Assembly (NCBI GenBank): GCA_038380795.1
Contig: CM076266.1
Coordinates: 29,710,145 to 29,774,144, forward strand
Reading direction: 5' to 3'
DNA length: 64,000 nucleotides
Source of the DNA: Pyrocephalus nanus
Lineage: Eukaryota > Chordata > Aves > Passeriformes > Tyrannidae
Part shown: positions 1 through 12,393 of the stretch, piece by piece
Position numbering within the stretch: the stretch's first letter is position 1
How the letters are laid out: every line of letters begins with the position of its first letter
Made by a program: the position numbers and the translations under genes
The notes under the pieces: model-generated
Told to the model about the DNA's origin: nothing
What the model saw: only the letters and a program-made list of their open reading frames with translations
The model's database searches: none

Positions 1-1550
1 TAAAGATTTTAATTAAAATGAAGTATTTAATTAAATTACTTTTTCAATCAGCAGATGCCAGATTTGTAAAGCAGAATTTTGGGTTATTTGCTAAAATCTT
101 GAGTTAAAATGGAAAATCCGAAGTATCTATTCCATTTTTTAACATAAGCTGTAAATTATCAGTCATGCCACCATTTAGGTGGATGCCTTCATCATGTTGG
201 TTTTTTTTCACCCGTACCAGTGTCTTATTTTGTATTTATCAACTTAAACACCTGTTTTAGTTGTGTGTGAAAACCTACTGCACAAAATAAATTTTGAGTC
301 TCCTCCCAGTAATCAAAGGTGAAAAGAACCGTTGGTATTTTCAGATAGCACTTACTGATGGGAATTCTAGATTCCACGTCAAAAGTTGGAAGTAGGGATA
401 AAAATCTCACACCGCATGTGAATATTGTTTTAAATATCCCTTGCTTTTTCAGCTTATTTTACTAATAAGACTTATTGCTTATGTTTTGCACAATAAATCT
501 TAAGTGTTACATTTGATGAATGTTAAGAGAAGATATTGCTTTTGTAAAAATTATGTGCAATTAAGTCCTGGAAATCAAGAGTTATTAATAAGTTGAGCTA
601 AACTATCCAAATACATTAAAAATATGGTAATGCTTATTTTCAAATGTCTCAATGTTCGTAGGTTTACATGTATTGAACTGAAACTGGTGAGCGCTTGTCA
701 ACAAGTAGCTGCAAGCTCAGAATGTTGATTGTATATACAAGGAAAATGATTCTTGGTATTCTTCCAGGCAGTATTAAATGCTGCTCTGAAGGTCAAGATG
801 GAATTCTTAATATCCTATTGCGTGCAACACAGCCTGATCAAATTACTGGAATAAATGTCATAGGAGGTGCTGAACAGAAAATGAACGGCACATGCTGATA
901 CGACCTGGGAGCTGCACCTTTTGTGAGCAATTACTGTCTAGGAATAATCTCAGTTTCCCTAGAAGTTCTGTTTCAGTGCGATGACCAGTTGCTTCAATGT
1001 ACTGCGGTGAGCACTGAACTCTGATGGTGCTATTTTTATTGCAGCACTATAAAATGAGACAAGAATTACAGGCATAAAGGCATCCAAAGATCTATCCCCT
1101 TCTAGCATCAAAATGAAGACAGCTGTGTACCAGTGGCTAGAGCATAACAAAAAGAATCCAAAATATTAATAAAAATGCAAGATTAACAGCCTAAGCCTCT
1201 AGGACATGCTCTTCTTCCTGAGGTTGTTGTGATAAAATTTATTTAAAGTAACTTAGTAATATTTTGTTTGCATGGCTGAGTTCATCTTGTTACTTACTGA
1301 ACTCTGCCAGATTATATTTTAGTTCTAAAAAACTGATTTTCAGAGAACTTACTGATAAAGCTCTATAATAAAACATTCACAACCATGACAAGGAAGTCCC
1401 TGTTTGTATCTGATTGTGAAATGGAAATGGAATATGTGAATTCATACATGTTGAGCTTGGAAAAATGGGTCTAAACAAGAGAAATGTCATCATCTGGTTT
1501 CACTCAGATTAAGTCAATGCTGGCATTTCTTTTTAATAGTTATGTTTTTG
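1..1550. other. AT-rich noncoding sequence, no gene seen
   Basis: This stretch is AT-rich and stop-dense in all frames. It has no recognisable repeat, RNA gene or exon. The only ORFs are under 70 codons and do not resemble a known family. It runs directly into the truncated SINE that follows. Confidence 0.6.
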
Positions 1551-1680
1551 AGGTTAGAGCACAGTACTAATAATGCCAAGGCTGTGGGTTTGATCCCTGT
1601 AGGGACCGTTCTCTTACAAGCTGGACTCGATGATCCTTGTGGGTCCCCTCCAACTCAGAACATTCCATGATTCTGTGAAG
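1551..1680 (+). mobile_element. TguSINE1-like SINE (tRNA-Ile head, CR1 tail), 5'-truncated
   Basis: The first part matches the 3' three quarters of a tRNA-Ile(AAT) gene. It has the GGTTAGAGC of the D-arm, an anticodon region reading CTAATAATGCCAAGG, and a T-arm with a B-box-like GGTTTGATCCC at 1587-1597. The second part (about 1622-1678) is a CR1 3' end, with GATGATCCTTGTGGGTCCC, CCAACTCAG and a decayed ATTCTATGATTCT-type terminus read here as ATTCCATGATTCTGTGA. This tRNA-Ile plus CR1-tail architecture is that of TguSINE1, a passerine SINE mobilised by CR1 machinery. The copy lacks roughly the first 17 bases of the tRNA moiety, including most of the A box, so it should not be transcribable by RNA polymerase III. 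No target-site duplication is apparent. Confidence 0.75.
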
Positions 1681-4234
1681 GTTCCTACAACTGTTTGTTC
1701 TGAACTGATGTGCCAGTCTGTGTCTGAAGTGGTCTCTGTGGTCTGCATTGCTGCTCCTCAGATTCCCAGCCCTTCCAGATCACAGTTACTCAGCTTTTTC
1801 ACTGGGGTTAAAACAAGATTGAATACAACAAAAACATCTGGAATTAACGTATGGTCAGATGTGTTCAGGAATGCCTGTTTTGCTTGCATTCAGTTAAATG
1901 TGGATCTCCAGAAGCCTAAGGCTAATAGTGAGCTCCTGTTTAAATGGGTAATTTCTTAGGGGCTCCTTCCTAATCTGTCATTTTGTTGGGTTCCTTCGCA
2001 TTGGCCAGGTCACCATCAACCCGTCCTGCAATGTTTAAGCGTGGAAGCACACTAATGTAGCACACTAATGTTGCCAGAAGCCTTCATCTGAGGATTTATG
2101 TTTTGTAGGAAACACAAATCAAACTTGTGAAAGAATGAAGCACTAAAGGTAGCTGGAGAGAGATCTATTTTAGTGGGACTGGTAAGATTGGAACAGGACA
2201 CAGGTGTGTGCCGCGACTGCTTCCTGCTGTTAGTGGCAGTAGAGGAAGATGCGTGGAGCCTTCAGGTTTTCAGGCAGGTGATGGACAGACCAGAGTGTAG
2301 AGCAGAGACACATAACTGGAATAACAGTGTGCTCCACAAGAAACAGTGCGAGCTAGAAAGGAACAAGGCAGCTGAAAACAGCAAAATTCAGCTGAAAGCG
2401 GACATGTGGGAATGTTCAAGAGCTAGTTCAGCTCTGGATGAGGATAAGGGAAATGGCAAGGGAAGGGCTTGGTGGGATGCCTAGCGTGCAGAGTAACACA
2501 GCTTACCAGGGCAACGAAGATGCCTTGCAGCACCAACTGGAGGGAAGTCTGGCTGGAGAGCTTGGATCTGTGCCATATGGGACACTGTAAAGTTTTGGTA
2601 TCCCTCCTTTGACTCAAGGCTTGTCCTCTGAATTGTAGTGTTATTTCCCAAGCTGGACACTTAACTCAAGACTCATACTCGGATGGGAAACATATAAAGA
2701 ATGGCTGTCTCCTGAAGAGCTCAAGAAATCACGAGAAACTGTATTCTCACATATCAAAAATGAGCTGATGGCAAAACATGAGGTAGGGGGTCATTGGACT
2801 GCCTGAGGTTAGGGGAAAAATCACAATGTATAACAAGGCTTGCCACTAAAGATCATAAATTCATCTTTCACAAGAGGAGCGGAGGGCCTTGGCTCTGTTC
2901 CAGTTTGCCTTGTTGCCTTGTGATCACAGAGATATCCTACCTCAAGTTTGGATGTGGTCAGGGGAATGTAGAAGTATAAAATCTGGAAATATTTGCCATA
3001 TATATTTTAAAAACAAGAAACACAAGTAGCAAGAATGCACTGCTCTGAACTTAAGACACTTTTAGATATGTACATAATTTGCGGTAGTAATTAGCATCAA
3101 GATGAAAGGGGTGACAACACTACAAGTTAGGTGTTTACTTGCATTTTATGCTTCACTTGTAGAGGAAGGCTAGCAAAGTGAAACAGCTAGTTTTGGAAAG
3201 CAGGGCAAGGGCTGTGAAGTGGAGTGTGACCCGAAATATATGCTAAGAAGTAGATGTGCTTTGAAAATGAACTACCGCAAAACAGGATATCCATATATTT
3301 ACAGGTCTATTTCTGCACTCTTGCATTCACCTACTTGATGTGTAAATGACTGGAGCTGTCTGTGGAGCAAGGTGTGGCTATCACTTCCTTTGTAGCATAT
3401 TTAAATGCGTGCCTGATATCCAGCTGCCTTTCTGCTTTGACTTTTATTTTAAAATACTTGCATTCACTTGGAGCTCAAACCTAAAATGGAGGCTAAACAG
3501 CTCAGTGGATGCAAATCCCCCAGCTAGAGAACCCCTCTGAAAAGGAGATTATCGCTCATGTTTCCCTGACATTCACATTCTCCTCAGTGCCTGCCCTCTC
3601 CCTCAGCTTGTCCTGCTGGTCACTGAGCCCCTGTGTTCGCCCGTGCACCAGCGGCCAGTTTTGCCTCATGAATACCCCCTGTAGATGCTTTGATGAGTAC
3701 AGGGTTAAGGAAAATAACCATTCTGTAGACACAGGAAGGAAGACTCCAGTAGTGGGGCCATGCATGGGGGAAGAAGGACCAGCACCAGAATGATTCCTGA
3801 GAGTGGTAGGATGGGGAGCCCTTGTCCAGCCCTTGGCCCTGGTTTGTTTCCAGGCTTGCAGGGCCTGAGCACTGTGATGCTCTCCATTCTGCTTGCTGCA
3901 CACCCCTGACTCACAGTTTAGTTCCCTGCATCTAGCTGCCTGAGCTGCAGGATGAAACCTTTGAGCCTCCTGAGCATCTTAAACACCTCTACCCAGGCAT
4001 TCCACCAGCAGTTAGTCTGCTCGTCACTGAAGCCTTTGGGAATACGTGGCTTTTTCCACAAAGGAAATTTGCAGGTTAATGGTGAGTGCAGGCAAGGCAC
4101 AGAGAAAAGCGAGGAGCTAAACTGCCGGCTGGCTCATCCACTAGCACTGAATCCTTCTAACTTTCAGCCCCTCTCTGTGCCCTGCAAGAGGCCTGGACAG
4201 GCAGGAGATCTTGCAGTTGGGATTCATCAAAATG
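1681..4234. other. unique noncoding sequence, no gene seen
   Basis: I see no conserved coding pattern, RNA gene or interspersed repeat here. Several overlapping ORFs of 60-115 codons occur on both strands around 3.5-4.1 kb. Their mutual overlap and lack of family resemblance argue for chance. The only structure noted is a perfect 13-bp direct duplication at 2046-2071. Confidence 0.55.
2046..2071. repeat. 13-bp perfect tandem duplication
   Basis: The unit AGCACACTAATGT occurs twice back to back (2046-2058 and 2059-2071). This is a minor replication-slippage type duplication in unique sequence. Confidence 0.9.
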
Positions 4235-4345
4235 TAGAATCATAGAATCACAGAATAGGTTGGGGTTGTAAGAAACCTCTAAGATCATCTGGTTTCAACC
4301 CTCAAAGCCCCATCCAATCCAACTTACCTTCATGGAGATCTCCTG
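4235..4345 (-). mobile_element. CR1 LINE, 3'-end fragment
   Basis: On the plus strand the segment opens with TAGAATCATAGAATCACAG, the reverse complement of the characteristic CR1 3' terminus. It continues with a diverged copy of the adjacent CR1 3' UTR (GATCATCTGGTTTCAACC, CCCCATCCAATCCAACTT). The element therefore lies on the minus strand with its 3' end at 4235. Similarity fades after about 4325-4345, so the inner boundary is approximate. CR1 copies are normally 5'-truncated, which fits this short remnant. Confidence 0.8.
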
Positions 4346-4894
4346 TGCTTCAACCCCCATTCCAGTGGGCATGGGAATACTGCACAAGGAGGGACATTGC
4401 TGGGACATTGTGTATCATCCTGAAACAGCTTCCAGGCTGTGTGGCACCTGCCATGGTTGCTGCCAGCAGTCTGAGTTGGTACCTACTGTAGGTTAGAGTT
4501 ATGCCTTGTTCACAGAAAACAAGAATTCAGGTGTGTCACAGAGGCAGCTGTCACCAAAATGTTGCATAAATTATTTTGCTTTATTTGAATACTGGAAGAT
4601 TTCAGCAGCAGTTTGTGAAACAACAAACTATTAACCACACAGTAGTGTTTGCCTATTGTAGAATGGCTATAGATATGTTTTACGAGGGTTCTGAAAATAG
4701 TTTTTGCTAAAATGATGACGAGTTAGTGACAAAATGCATTTATTTTTATCCCAGCAATATCTGGAAACAGATGAAAATCCAGCCAGGTGAAAGAATCCAA
4801 CCTCTCATCAAGTCATATCTTTAATTAATAGGCAAATTATTACAATGGGATTTCCCCTGGCTCCTTCAGCACAAGCCACTTCCCAGCTGGGGCT
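4346..4894. other. noncoding sequence, no feature seen
   Basis: The first part might hold further decayed CR1 sequence. I could not follow the similarity beyond about 4345. The remainder is ordinary unique sequence without ORF or motif support. Confidence 0.5.
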
Positions 4895-5123
4895 GCGCGT
4901 TCCTGCCACTCCAGTATCTCCATGCCTGCACTGTCAGCCACGCGGGGCAGGGATGGCAGGAGCAGGGAGGGAAGGGGAGACTCTCGCCTCCTTTCTTCCA
5001 TCGGTTGGGAAGCCGAGGCTCTTGCCTCCCTTTCTCCATCAGTTCCGCGCAGACCCCACTAGAGGGGAGATGGCGCTCCCAAACCGCCCCAGCACTTCCT
5101 GCGGGCTTCTGCTTCTGCACGGC
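4895..5123. promoter_or_regulatory. CpG-dense patch (candidate small CpG island)
   Basis: By hand count about 14 CpG dinucleotides fall in roughly 230 bases, in surroundings that are clearly CpG-poor. The patch includes an imperfect 38-bp-offset direct duplication of a pyrimidine-rich motif (4984-5006 and 5022-5044). No exon or promoter element could be assigned. It could be an orphan CpG island, an enhancer or simply a GC-rich stretch. Function is inference only. Confidence 0.3.
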
Positions 5124-5127
5124 GCTG

Positions 5128-7562
5128 CTTTTAGGGAAAGAGCTGAGCTGCAGTTTCTTCTTCCACACCTGATAGATTGATGTCTGTAGCTATCGGGCAG
5201 GGATGAAATGGGAATTTCATCTCTTTGTTTCACTCCTTTCATACGGCAAAGGGCAGGTCGTGGAAAAGGTGAGCGTGATGTGGTCCCATTAACATAGACC
5301 TCTGTAGTACTGCATCATGGTTTTATTTATCCCAATGTCTTTTCACAAGGGAGAAATGAAATCCATGCAGAAAGACTAGCCACTGGAAAGAGGAGGGGGA
5401 GCGCAAATGAACCTCTTTTATTATATATGAACCTCCCCTATTAGACCAGCCCCAGAATGAGAATAAATGGTGATAAGAGGAAAAAATAACTGCGACAGAA
5501 TTATTAAATAAGGGGGCAACTTTTAAAGTGGCTCCAGTCTGGCTTCTAATTTTGTTCCTGTAATTTGATTGTGGGTTTAAATGGGACTGCTTAGACATTA
5601 GCTACTTGATCTGCAAGCAGCAGCAGGTAAGCAGTGCAGAAGTATGTGCTGGGGCACGGCCGTGGGCAAGCTCTGCCAGGGCTGAGAGGGTGCTGCACCC
5701 AGCCAGCCTGCTGAGAGGGACCGAGGGCACAGGAGAAGCTCCCTTCCTTCCAGTGATTCCCTCATGTCCAAGGGTCAAGTCCCCCAGAGATGGGGAGACA
5801 GCTCAGAGATGGGCTGAGTGGGACACGGCATGCGGGTGTATATCCCACAGGGATCCCCCAGCCTGCGCCAGCCTCTCCTCTCGCTCCAGAAGATGCAGTA
5901 GCACCTGGCTGGCCATGCCCTAGGGAAAGTGGTGGCAGCTTTGCTGCTGCTTAGACAGGTCTCTGCAGAAAATACTGTAGTAGGCCTGTATGTATCTGCT
6001 CACAGGTGTAACAGAATGGAGCCAGAAGGAAACAATGCTGTAGAAAACAAGGGCAGAATCCACTATCGAGACAATATTGGCGCTTTAGTGAAAAACAGTA
6101 TAGATATGGCAACAAAAGGTGCTGTAACTTGCACCAGCACAAGGGTATCTCCAGCCTCCATTGCAGCCTGCCGCCACTGCATGTCACTGTTAGGACAGAG
6201 GTCTGTGCAGCTCTGGAGGGGGCAGACCCTGCTATCCCCCAGGTGGGACCGCCCTGTGGAGATGGGCTGCAGGAGCCCAACACCCCTATTACCCCAGGGG
6301 AAAACCAGTGGAAAGGCTTAGTGTGCCTCGCAAAAATAGGTTATGAGTAGTCTGAGCTACATGTTTCATTAAAAGGGTGGGGCTTTTTCTGAGGCAGACC
6401 CCAAATAACTCCTGGTGTGGGTAACTGGGGACAGAGGAGTAGAATATGACCCCCTGGACATTCCTGCTCAGCTCAGTTTCTCACTGGGGAAACTGAGGCT
6501 GCACGAGCTGCTGCCGAGGGAAAGGGATGGTTCACCATACCTTACTGGTGGGGCTGGTGACTGTGGGAGCTGGGATGAGGTGTGACTGCTTCCATCACCT
6601 CAGGTCTCCCACTCAGGATGGTGACAGCCAGATTTGGCCCTACTGTAACTGGAGCATGGGGTTGGCTGGGATGCCAGAGGGTGCTGGGATAAACTTGTGA
6701 GACTGAAAGTTCAACCCACAGTTTAGGGTATTATGGCCATGGCCAAGCCCACATGGGCATTGTGCTGCTGGTTGTGGCTGCTGGGTACCCTCCTTCCCAG
6801 TCTGTGTGCTGATGGTGCAAGAGATGACACCTTGGCCCATGCCATTGCCCTTGTCTGCATCTCTCTGATTGGAGGTGGGAATGTGGTGACAAACCACATA
6901 AAGGATGATGTGTCTGCCTCAGAATCACCTATTAAAGAACATGATTCACAGTTCAAGGGGGAAACTGTGTGCTGGGCATCACTCATCAGGGGACATAGGT
7001 GTCAGTAAAGGAGAGGCTCTTGCTCTCTGTGTGCCTCACTCACATTTGCTTCTGGACATCTGACAACACTCTGGAAGCAGGAATCTGTGCTAAGGGAGTG
7101 AGGAGAAATACCTGCAGCTACATCACCTCTTTTGATGGGACATAAGGAAGGAAAGGTAATGACATTGTTGCAGCCAGGAGTGCACTTGTGATGCAAACTT
7201 ATGGTGGTCAGCAGTGCCACCGTATGGGAAATCATGATTAGTCTACTCAGTGCCTATATTCATCACCATGCATGCCAGCTCCAGCTAAACAAAAGCATTA
7301 TAGTGTCACAGTGGCATTTGAGAAGATTGCATGGGAGATATCCATGACATCCTATCAGTCCTTTGACCAGCCATCTCAGCACCTGTAACATTGTCTCCTT
7401 GCCCTGCTGCAGTCCCTGTCCTCCATGGTCTGTCACCACCAAACCAAAGTGAGCGACCCAGACCTGTGGCCATGTCACATCTCTTTGTTGCTCCTGAGGG
7501 ATCAAGATTGGGACAGGAGCAATTTGGCAGCCCAGAACTTGCTGCACTACTGAATTTCTTAC
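5128..7562. other. unique noncoding sequence, no gene seen
   Basis: This region is moderately GC-rich, and many overlapping ORFs of 60-130 codons occur on both strands. None shows family resemblance or a consistent splice context. No repeat family was recognised. Confidence 0.5.
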
Positions 7563-7635
7563 AGCATCTTTCAGGCTGAGATGCTTTAAGAAATGCTGGG
7601 ACATTTGAGCATCTTTCAGGCTGCGATGCTCTAAG
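7563..7635. repeat. imperfect tandem duplication, 45-bp period
   Basis: The 28-base segment starting AGCATCTTTCAGGCTG at 7563 recurs at 7608 with two substitutions, giving a 45-bp period. It lies about 80 bases upstream of a TATA-like TATAAAAG at 7715. No transcription unit could be supported. Confidence 0.85.
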
Positions 7636-9131
7636 ATGCTCAGCTGCTTGGCAGGTCCCCCCCAGCACACATGCACAGGCTGTTTGTCTCAACAGGATAT
7701 TAAAAAGACAAGGTTATAAAAGCAAGGCGTGATATGAGGCAAGGCTTAGCACCAACATTTATATCCTCTCTGCAGCTCATGTGCAGCAAGCAGGAAACAT
7801 CTGCAGTCCTTGCCACTCCCTCCTCATGCCCCTCTGGGGCTGCCACACTCCCCCTTGGGCCTCTGTGCTGTAATGGTGGTTCAGTACCCTGGTCCCACTT
7901 GTTATTTTTTCATGGGGGACCAGGAAACCTGTTTCAGCTCTGGCTGGAGTACCCAGTCCTTCCTGCATTATACTGCCTGCCTCTGGTCCTTCCTTCAGCA
8001 TGGACTGTGGCCCTGTGCTTGTGGATGGCATTTCCTTGGCACAGACACTTTGCTCATACATTGTCACTTGTCTTCATCCCCATCTCCTTTTGCTCCTGGC
8101 TGGATTTCCCTGTGGCTCCTGGATTTTCCTGGAACTGGCTCACCATGCCAGGTGAGGCTGTCAATGGTCACCAGGTCCAACTCTGCTACAGCAAATCTCC
8201 ATCACCAGCCAAGTTTTGTTTACTCAGTTTCCCAAAACTCCTGAACAAAATTCCCCTTTGCTGTTCGATTCCCACCGACTCCGCATGTGATTCAGCACCG
8301 GGGACAAGTGGTGTTTCCCACAGCTTTATCAGGGAAAGAAATAGAAGAGATCAGGGATCACATCCCACTGGGCTACAGGCACTGGAGATGCCCAAGTAGA
8401 ACAGGGTGCAGAGGGTGAGGCAGTGAGCAGGGCTACCCACTGCAGCATGAAATAGCATCTCTCAATTTTAATATCAGAATAGCTGGCCGTATTTTCCCAG
8501 TGCATGCCAGGACAAGTTAAGCCAGCTCCAGATCCCAGTGATCAGGCACACATGCGCGAGAGATTTCCCTCTGTCATGGCTGTGTGCTCTCATAATAGTT
8601 TATTCCTATTTCACCCCACTCCCCTAGTCATGTTTTTCTCCTTCCTCCTCCCTTCTGGTTTTACAGTCACTGGATAGACAGGCTTGCAGGCTATTTTTGG
8701 GTGTCTAAATTACTTTTCACATCTATTCTAAATTTATCCCCCAATAATCTGAAATCCTGACATCGCAGGAGTGAGAATCATGTCTGAAAAAGAACAAGGA
8801 AAAAGTTTAAAGTCTGGCTTACTGGGCTGGACCCCTTTCCTGTGGCAGCTTCTCAGTCATCTTCCTCCTCATCCCTCACCTCTCCCACTGCATGTACTGT
8901 GACCATCCTGGCCAGCCTCTGCCAGGGGTGAAGGGTGGTAATTTCCACCTGACAGTTGCCAGAACCAAAGGTGTCCCCGGGGAGATGGGGGGTGCAGAGG
9001 AGCCCAGGGACAGAGAAGAATGGAGGCAGCACCCCAGGGTCACAGTTTAACTGGGTGCAAACCAGGGAGCCAGGTTTGCAGCTGCAGTGCATTGAACCCC
9101 AGTGGTTTTTTTACCTGCAGAGCTTCCACTT
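7636..9131. other. unique noncoding sequence with chance ORFs
   Basis: A 221-codon ORF at 7734-8399 (plus) is one of the longest in the window. Its sequence is dominated by residues from pyrimidine-rich DNA (Leu, Pro, Ser, Phe, Trp, Cys). It overlaps a 144-codon ORF in another plus frame and resembles no family. I treat both as noncoding. The rest holds nothing recognisable. Confidence 0.5.
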
Positions 9132-9145
9132 GGGGGGGGGGGGGG
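9132..9145 (+). repeat. G14 homopolymer
   Basis: Fourteen consecutive guanines. A run this long can fold as a G-quadruplex and is prone to length error in sequencing, so its exact length is uncertain. Confidence 0.95.
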
Positions 9146-12100
9146 AAAGAAGTAATGTTTTTGAAAATTAACCGAGAAAATGAGTATTCTTGAAGATGAT
9201 GCTGCAAGCCCAAGGCAAAGCTAGGAAGAGGAGGCAGGAGCCCTGCTGTGCAATTGCTGCAGGTTGCTCTTACGCAGAGCTAGAAAAATAGGAAAACTTT
9301 AAAATATTCCTTCGGAACTGGTCGCCCTTTGAGCTGCTGCCAGCTCCTCCCTGCAGTGCCTGAAGGATAAATCTTTTGTCCCCACTTCTAAATGCTCCAC
9401 ACCCTGCAAACAACCGGCCCCCAAACCCTCAACAATTGCTCCTTTCAGAAACCACGTACAAATGACTTTATCTCATGGCCTCAGACGCAGGAAACCCCTG
9501 GCTGTCAGTGCAAGGCTGGGTTCCTGACACCCCGAGCCAAGGAGCTGTGAGGGCTAAATTCTCTTAAAAATAAACTATTTCCTCCTCCGTCGTTCCTTAC
9601 AGCCAGTTCCCAGACAAACCAGCAGGACGATGTACTGGGCTGGGGGGAAGGGAAGGGAAGGAGAAAAGGAGGGAAGGAGTTAACCTTATTCCCGTGGTAA
9701 AGCACCAAGGCTGCCTGCCAGTTTTCGGAAAAGCTGCAAGTCATTCTGCCAGGACGAGGAGGAGGTTTTGAAGTCTCTGGGATGTTCTCAGGAAAGTGCC
9801 GCAGTACAAGCCGAGCTGAGCTGGCATGACAGGCAGGGCGGGGACGTACCCAGTATGGGAAGGGAGGAAAGAAACCCCAAGCAGAAACATCCTGGCAGGA
9901 CTGCAAAAATGCTGTTGTCTTCAGGTTTTCTTCCTCACCTTCTTCTCTCCTTTGGCCCTCATCCTTTACATGTCCCAGCCCCAGCATTCCAGACACCTTC
10001 TAGCAGATAAAAAATCTGGGTAGTGAGATGGTGCTGCAAGCCCAAGGCAGGAGAGGGAACAGCCACCACAGCCCTGGCTCCCTGGAGCACTGGAAAATAC
10101 CTTCCGCTACTCTCTGATGGGAAGTGAATTCTTGCAGGGGTGCACCAGGCACTGTCTCCCTGTAGGGAATATCTGGGGCTATGCCTGGCCTTCTCCTCCT
10201 TCCCCTCAGCCCTAAAGAGCCCCCAGACATCTGGCACCAGTTTCTCCAAAGGTGCTGCAGGTGCTGGAATATAAGGGGACATCTTGCTATCAACATACAT
10301 TTCCTGGGAGGAAAAATACTTTCTTGAAAAAAAAACAGTCCATGGTGCATTATAGTTGGAGAGAAAATAAGTAACCCACCAAGGTAAAACATCACTTGCA
10401 AAATACAGGGGTCCCCTCAGGCACATCTCAGTGGTGTCTCGGCACAGTGGCTGCACCAAACATGTGGCAGATGCTCAGAAATATGAAGTTAGATTAGGCA
10501 GAAAATAAACCCCTACCAACTGGTGCCACTTTGGAGCCCAAATTTGCAGGTTTGGGAAGCAGAGGCGGCAGAGCGGAGCAGCAACACAAGGACGCTGAAC
10601 TGCAGATTTCCTCTTCTAGGGGAAAAAATCCCCCTCACAGATGGATCCCACCCTGCCTTTGTTGCTTGGCAGCATAAAACCCAGCAGATTAAAGGCATGT
10701 AAAACCACCAGTGTAATTTCCTAGCTTATATTTTTACATTTAGAGCGTATTACATCCAGCACTGTCCAGGCTTTTGAGGGAAGCTTTGGTCAATTAAGAT
10801 TAGCTGTTATTCCACATTTATTACCTTCATTTATGAATTCTTCTCCTTGCCAGCAGGCAGAAGGAGAAGATGGTGAACAAAATAAATAAATAATTGAGAG
10901 AGCAGCAGGTCAGGGTCCTGATTTCTATCCCCCTGCCATCTCTGGCGAAGCTCTGTTCTATGAGTCAGCTCCGGTGGACTCTGGGAAACCATCACTGTTT
11001 CAGCACTTCTATTAACCCACACATATATATTTTCCTGACAGCCTCTGGGGTAAGTCAGGTGGGTATGAGTAAGGGCTTCCTGCCAGCTGGTGTGCCACTG
11101 CCTCTAACTTATACTGGTCCCAAAGGCACTGAGCCTCTGCTGTTCTGGGCATTGCTGGAGGAAGGGGACTGGTCCAGAGGGACTCTCAGGCTGACCTGGC
11201 ACAGGGCTTTCTGGCTGTAGTTGCTCAAGGTGGGACCAAAGCATGGGCCTTGTGCTACAGAAGGGTGGGAAGGTGGTTGGGATGTTGGCACAGCTTGTTG
11301 CATCCTCTTTGCACTGCTCCAGCCTGACACAGGGAGAGTGGGACCTGAGGCATCCAGCAAACAGGGCTGAGCGTGCACTTCTGAGCCCCAAACGGCATAG
11401 GACCTGTGCCAAAAAAGGGCCAAACTGAGAGAAATCATGGGAAATATTTCAAACTTATGTACCTAAATGAGCAGTCCTAAAGGTTCTGTGCTCCTGGGAG
11501 TGCATCAAAACCTTCTTTGTCTTTTTTACACCTTTAGTCCCTGACTTGCTTTTACAATTGCGTAGTAACAATACGACCTTGAGAGAGAAAAATGAGCAAC
11601 TCCAGGATGCTGGTTCAGATGATGAGAGCTTGTGTAACACTGTATTTCTGGCAGGTTGTCACTCCAAAAATGTATGTCTCTAATCAAAGGTAGATTTAAA
11701 AAAAAAATACTTCTTCCTTCTGCTCCTACAGCAGTATTTTTAAGGCACATGTTATTACCGGCGCGTTGTTGGGCCAAGGGGTTAAATCTCTACATCTTTT
11801 ACATTGCGTGATATGTACCTATCATTTCTGCATAGATCTTGAATGAAGATGAAATATCTCATTACTCATCAGTGACAAACAAAAAGTACCATGAATCAAA
11901 GTAATGGTCAAGGGGGAAAAAGGAAGATGATTGGGTTCCCATTGTTCAATGTCTTTCTTATCTTGCAGGAGCAGGAGGAGCAAACAAGTCCCTGGCTTGT
12001 GCAGAGCACCTTCCCCCAACAAGAGGAAGTAACCCATGCAGAAAACCCTGAGTCCTCTGCACAGTTAATAATTAGAGAACCTGCTGAAAGCAAAAGAAAA

Positions 12101-12393
12101 CAAGCATTGTTTAATTTGGTACCTAGGGAGAAGGTTAGAGGTGCTCTTTATGTTGCAGTACAATGGGTCTTGCAAAGGTCAAAGAGGCAGTGCCAGTCAG
12201 GGGGAAGATGCAAAGAGCCTTTATCAGATCACCTTATCTGGGAACCCACCACACAGGCCAGGCAAGGCTCCTCACTCCCTGTTTGTAAAGGGCTGCTGCA
12301 GCCCACCTGAGTGCAGCCTCCTCAATGAACAACTAAAGAAGGGGCAAGAGGCCAAAGGGGCCCAGCTTGGAGGCCACGGGCCAAAGATCACTT
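9146..12393. other. unique noncoding sequence, no gene seen
   Basis: Overlapping ORFs of up to 166 codons occur at 9505-10459, mainly on the minus strand, but have no recognisable domains. A purine-rich GGGAAGG-type tract lies near 9640-9680. A TAAT-containing AT-rich patch lies around 10700-10850. No interspersed repeat was identified. Confidence 0.5.

Noticed and set aside
1551..1600. tRNA-Ile gene
   Set aside because: The 5' end and A box are missing, the body carries substitutions and it is fused to a CR1 tail, so it is a SINE rather than a functional tRNA.
7715..7722. TATAAAAG core promoter
   Set aside because: An 8-base match is expected by chance in 64 kb, and no transcription unit could be supported downstream.
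7734..8399. 221-codon plus-strand ORF downstream of a TATA-like box
   Set aside because: Low-complexity Leu/Pro/Ser/Phe/Trp-rich peptide from pyrimidine-rich DNA, overlapping another 144-codon frame. No family match and no exon structure.
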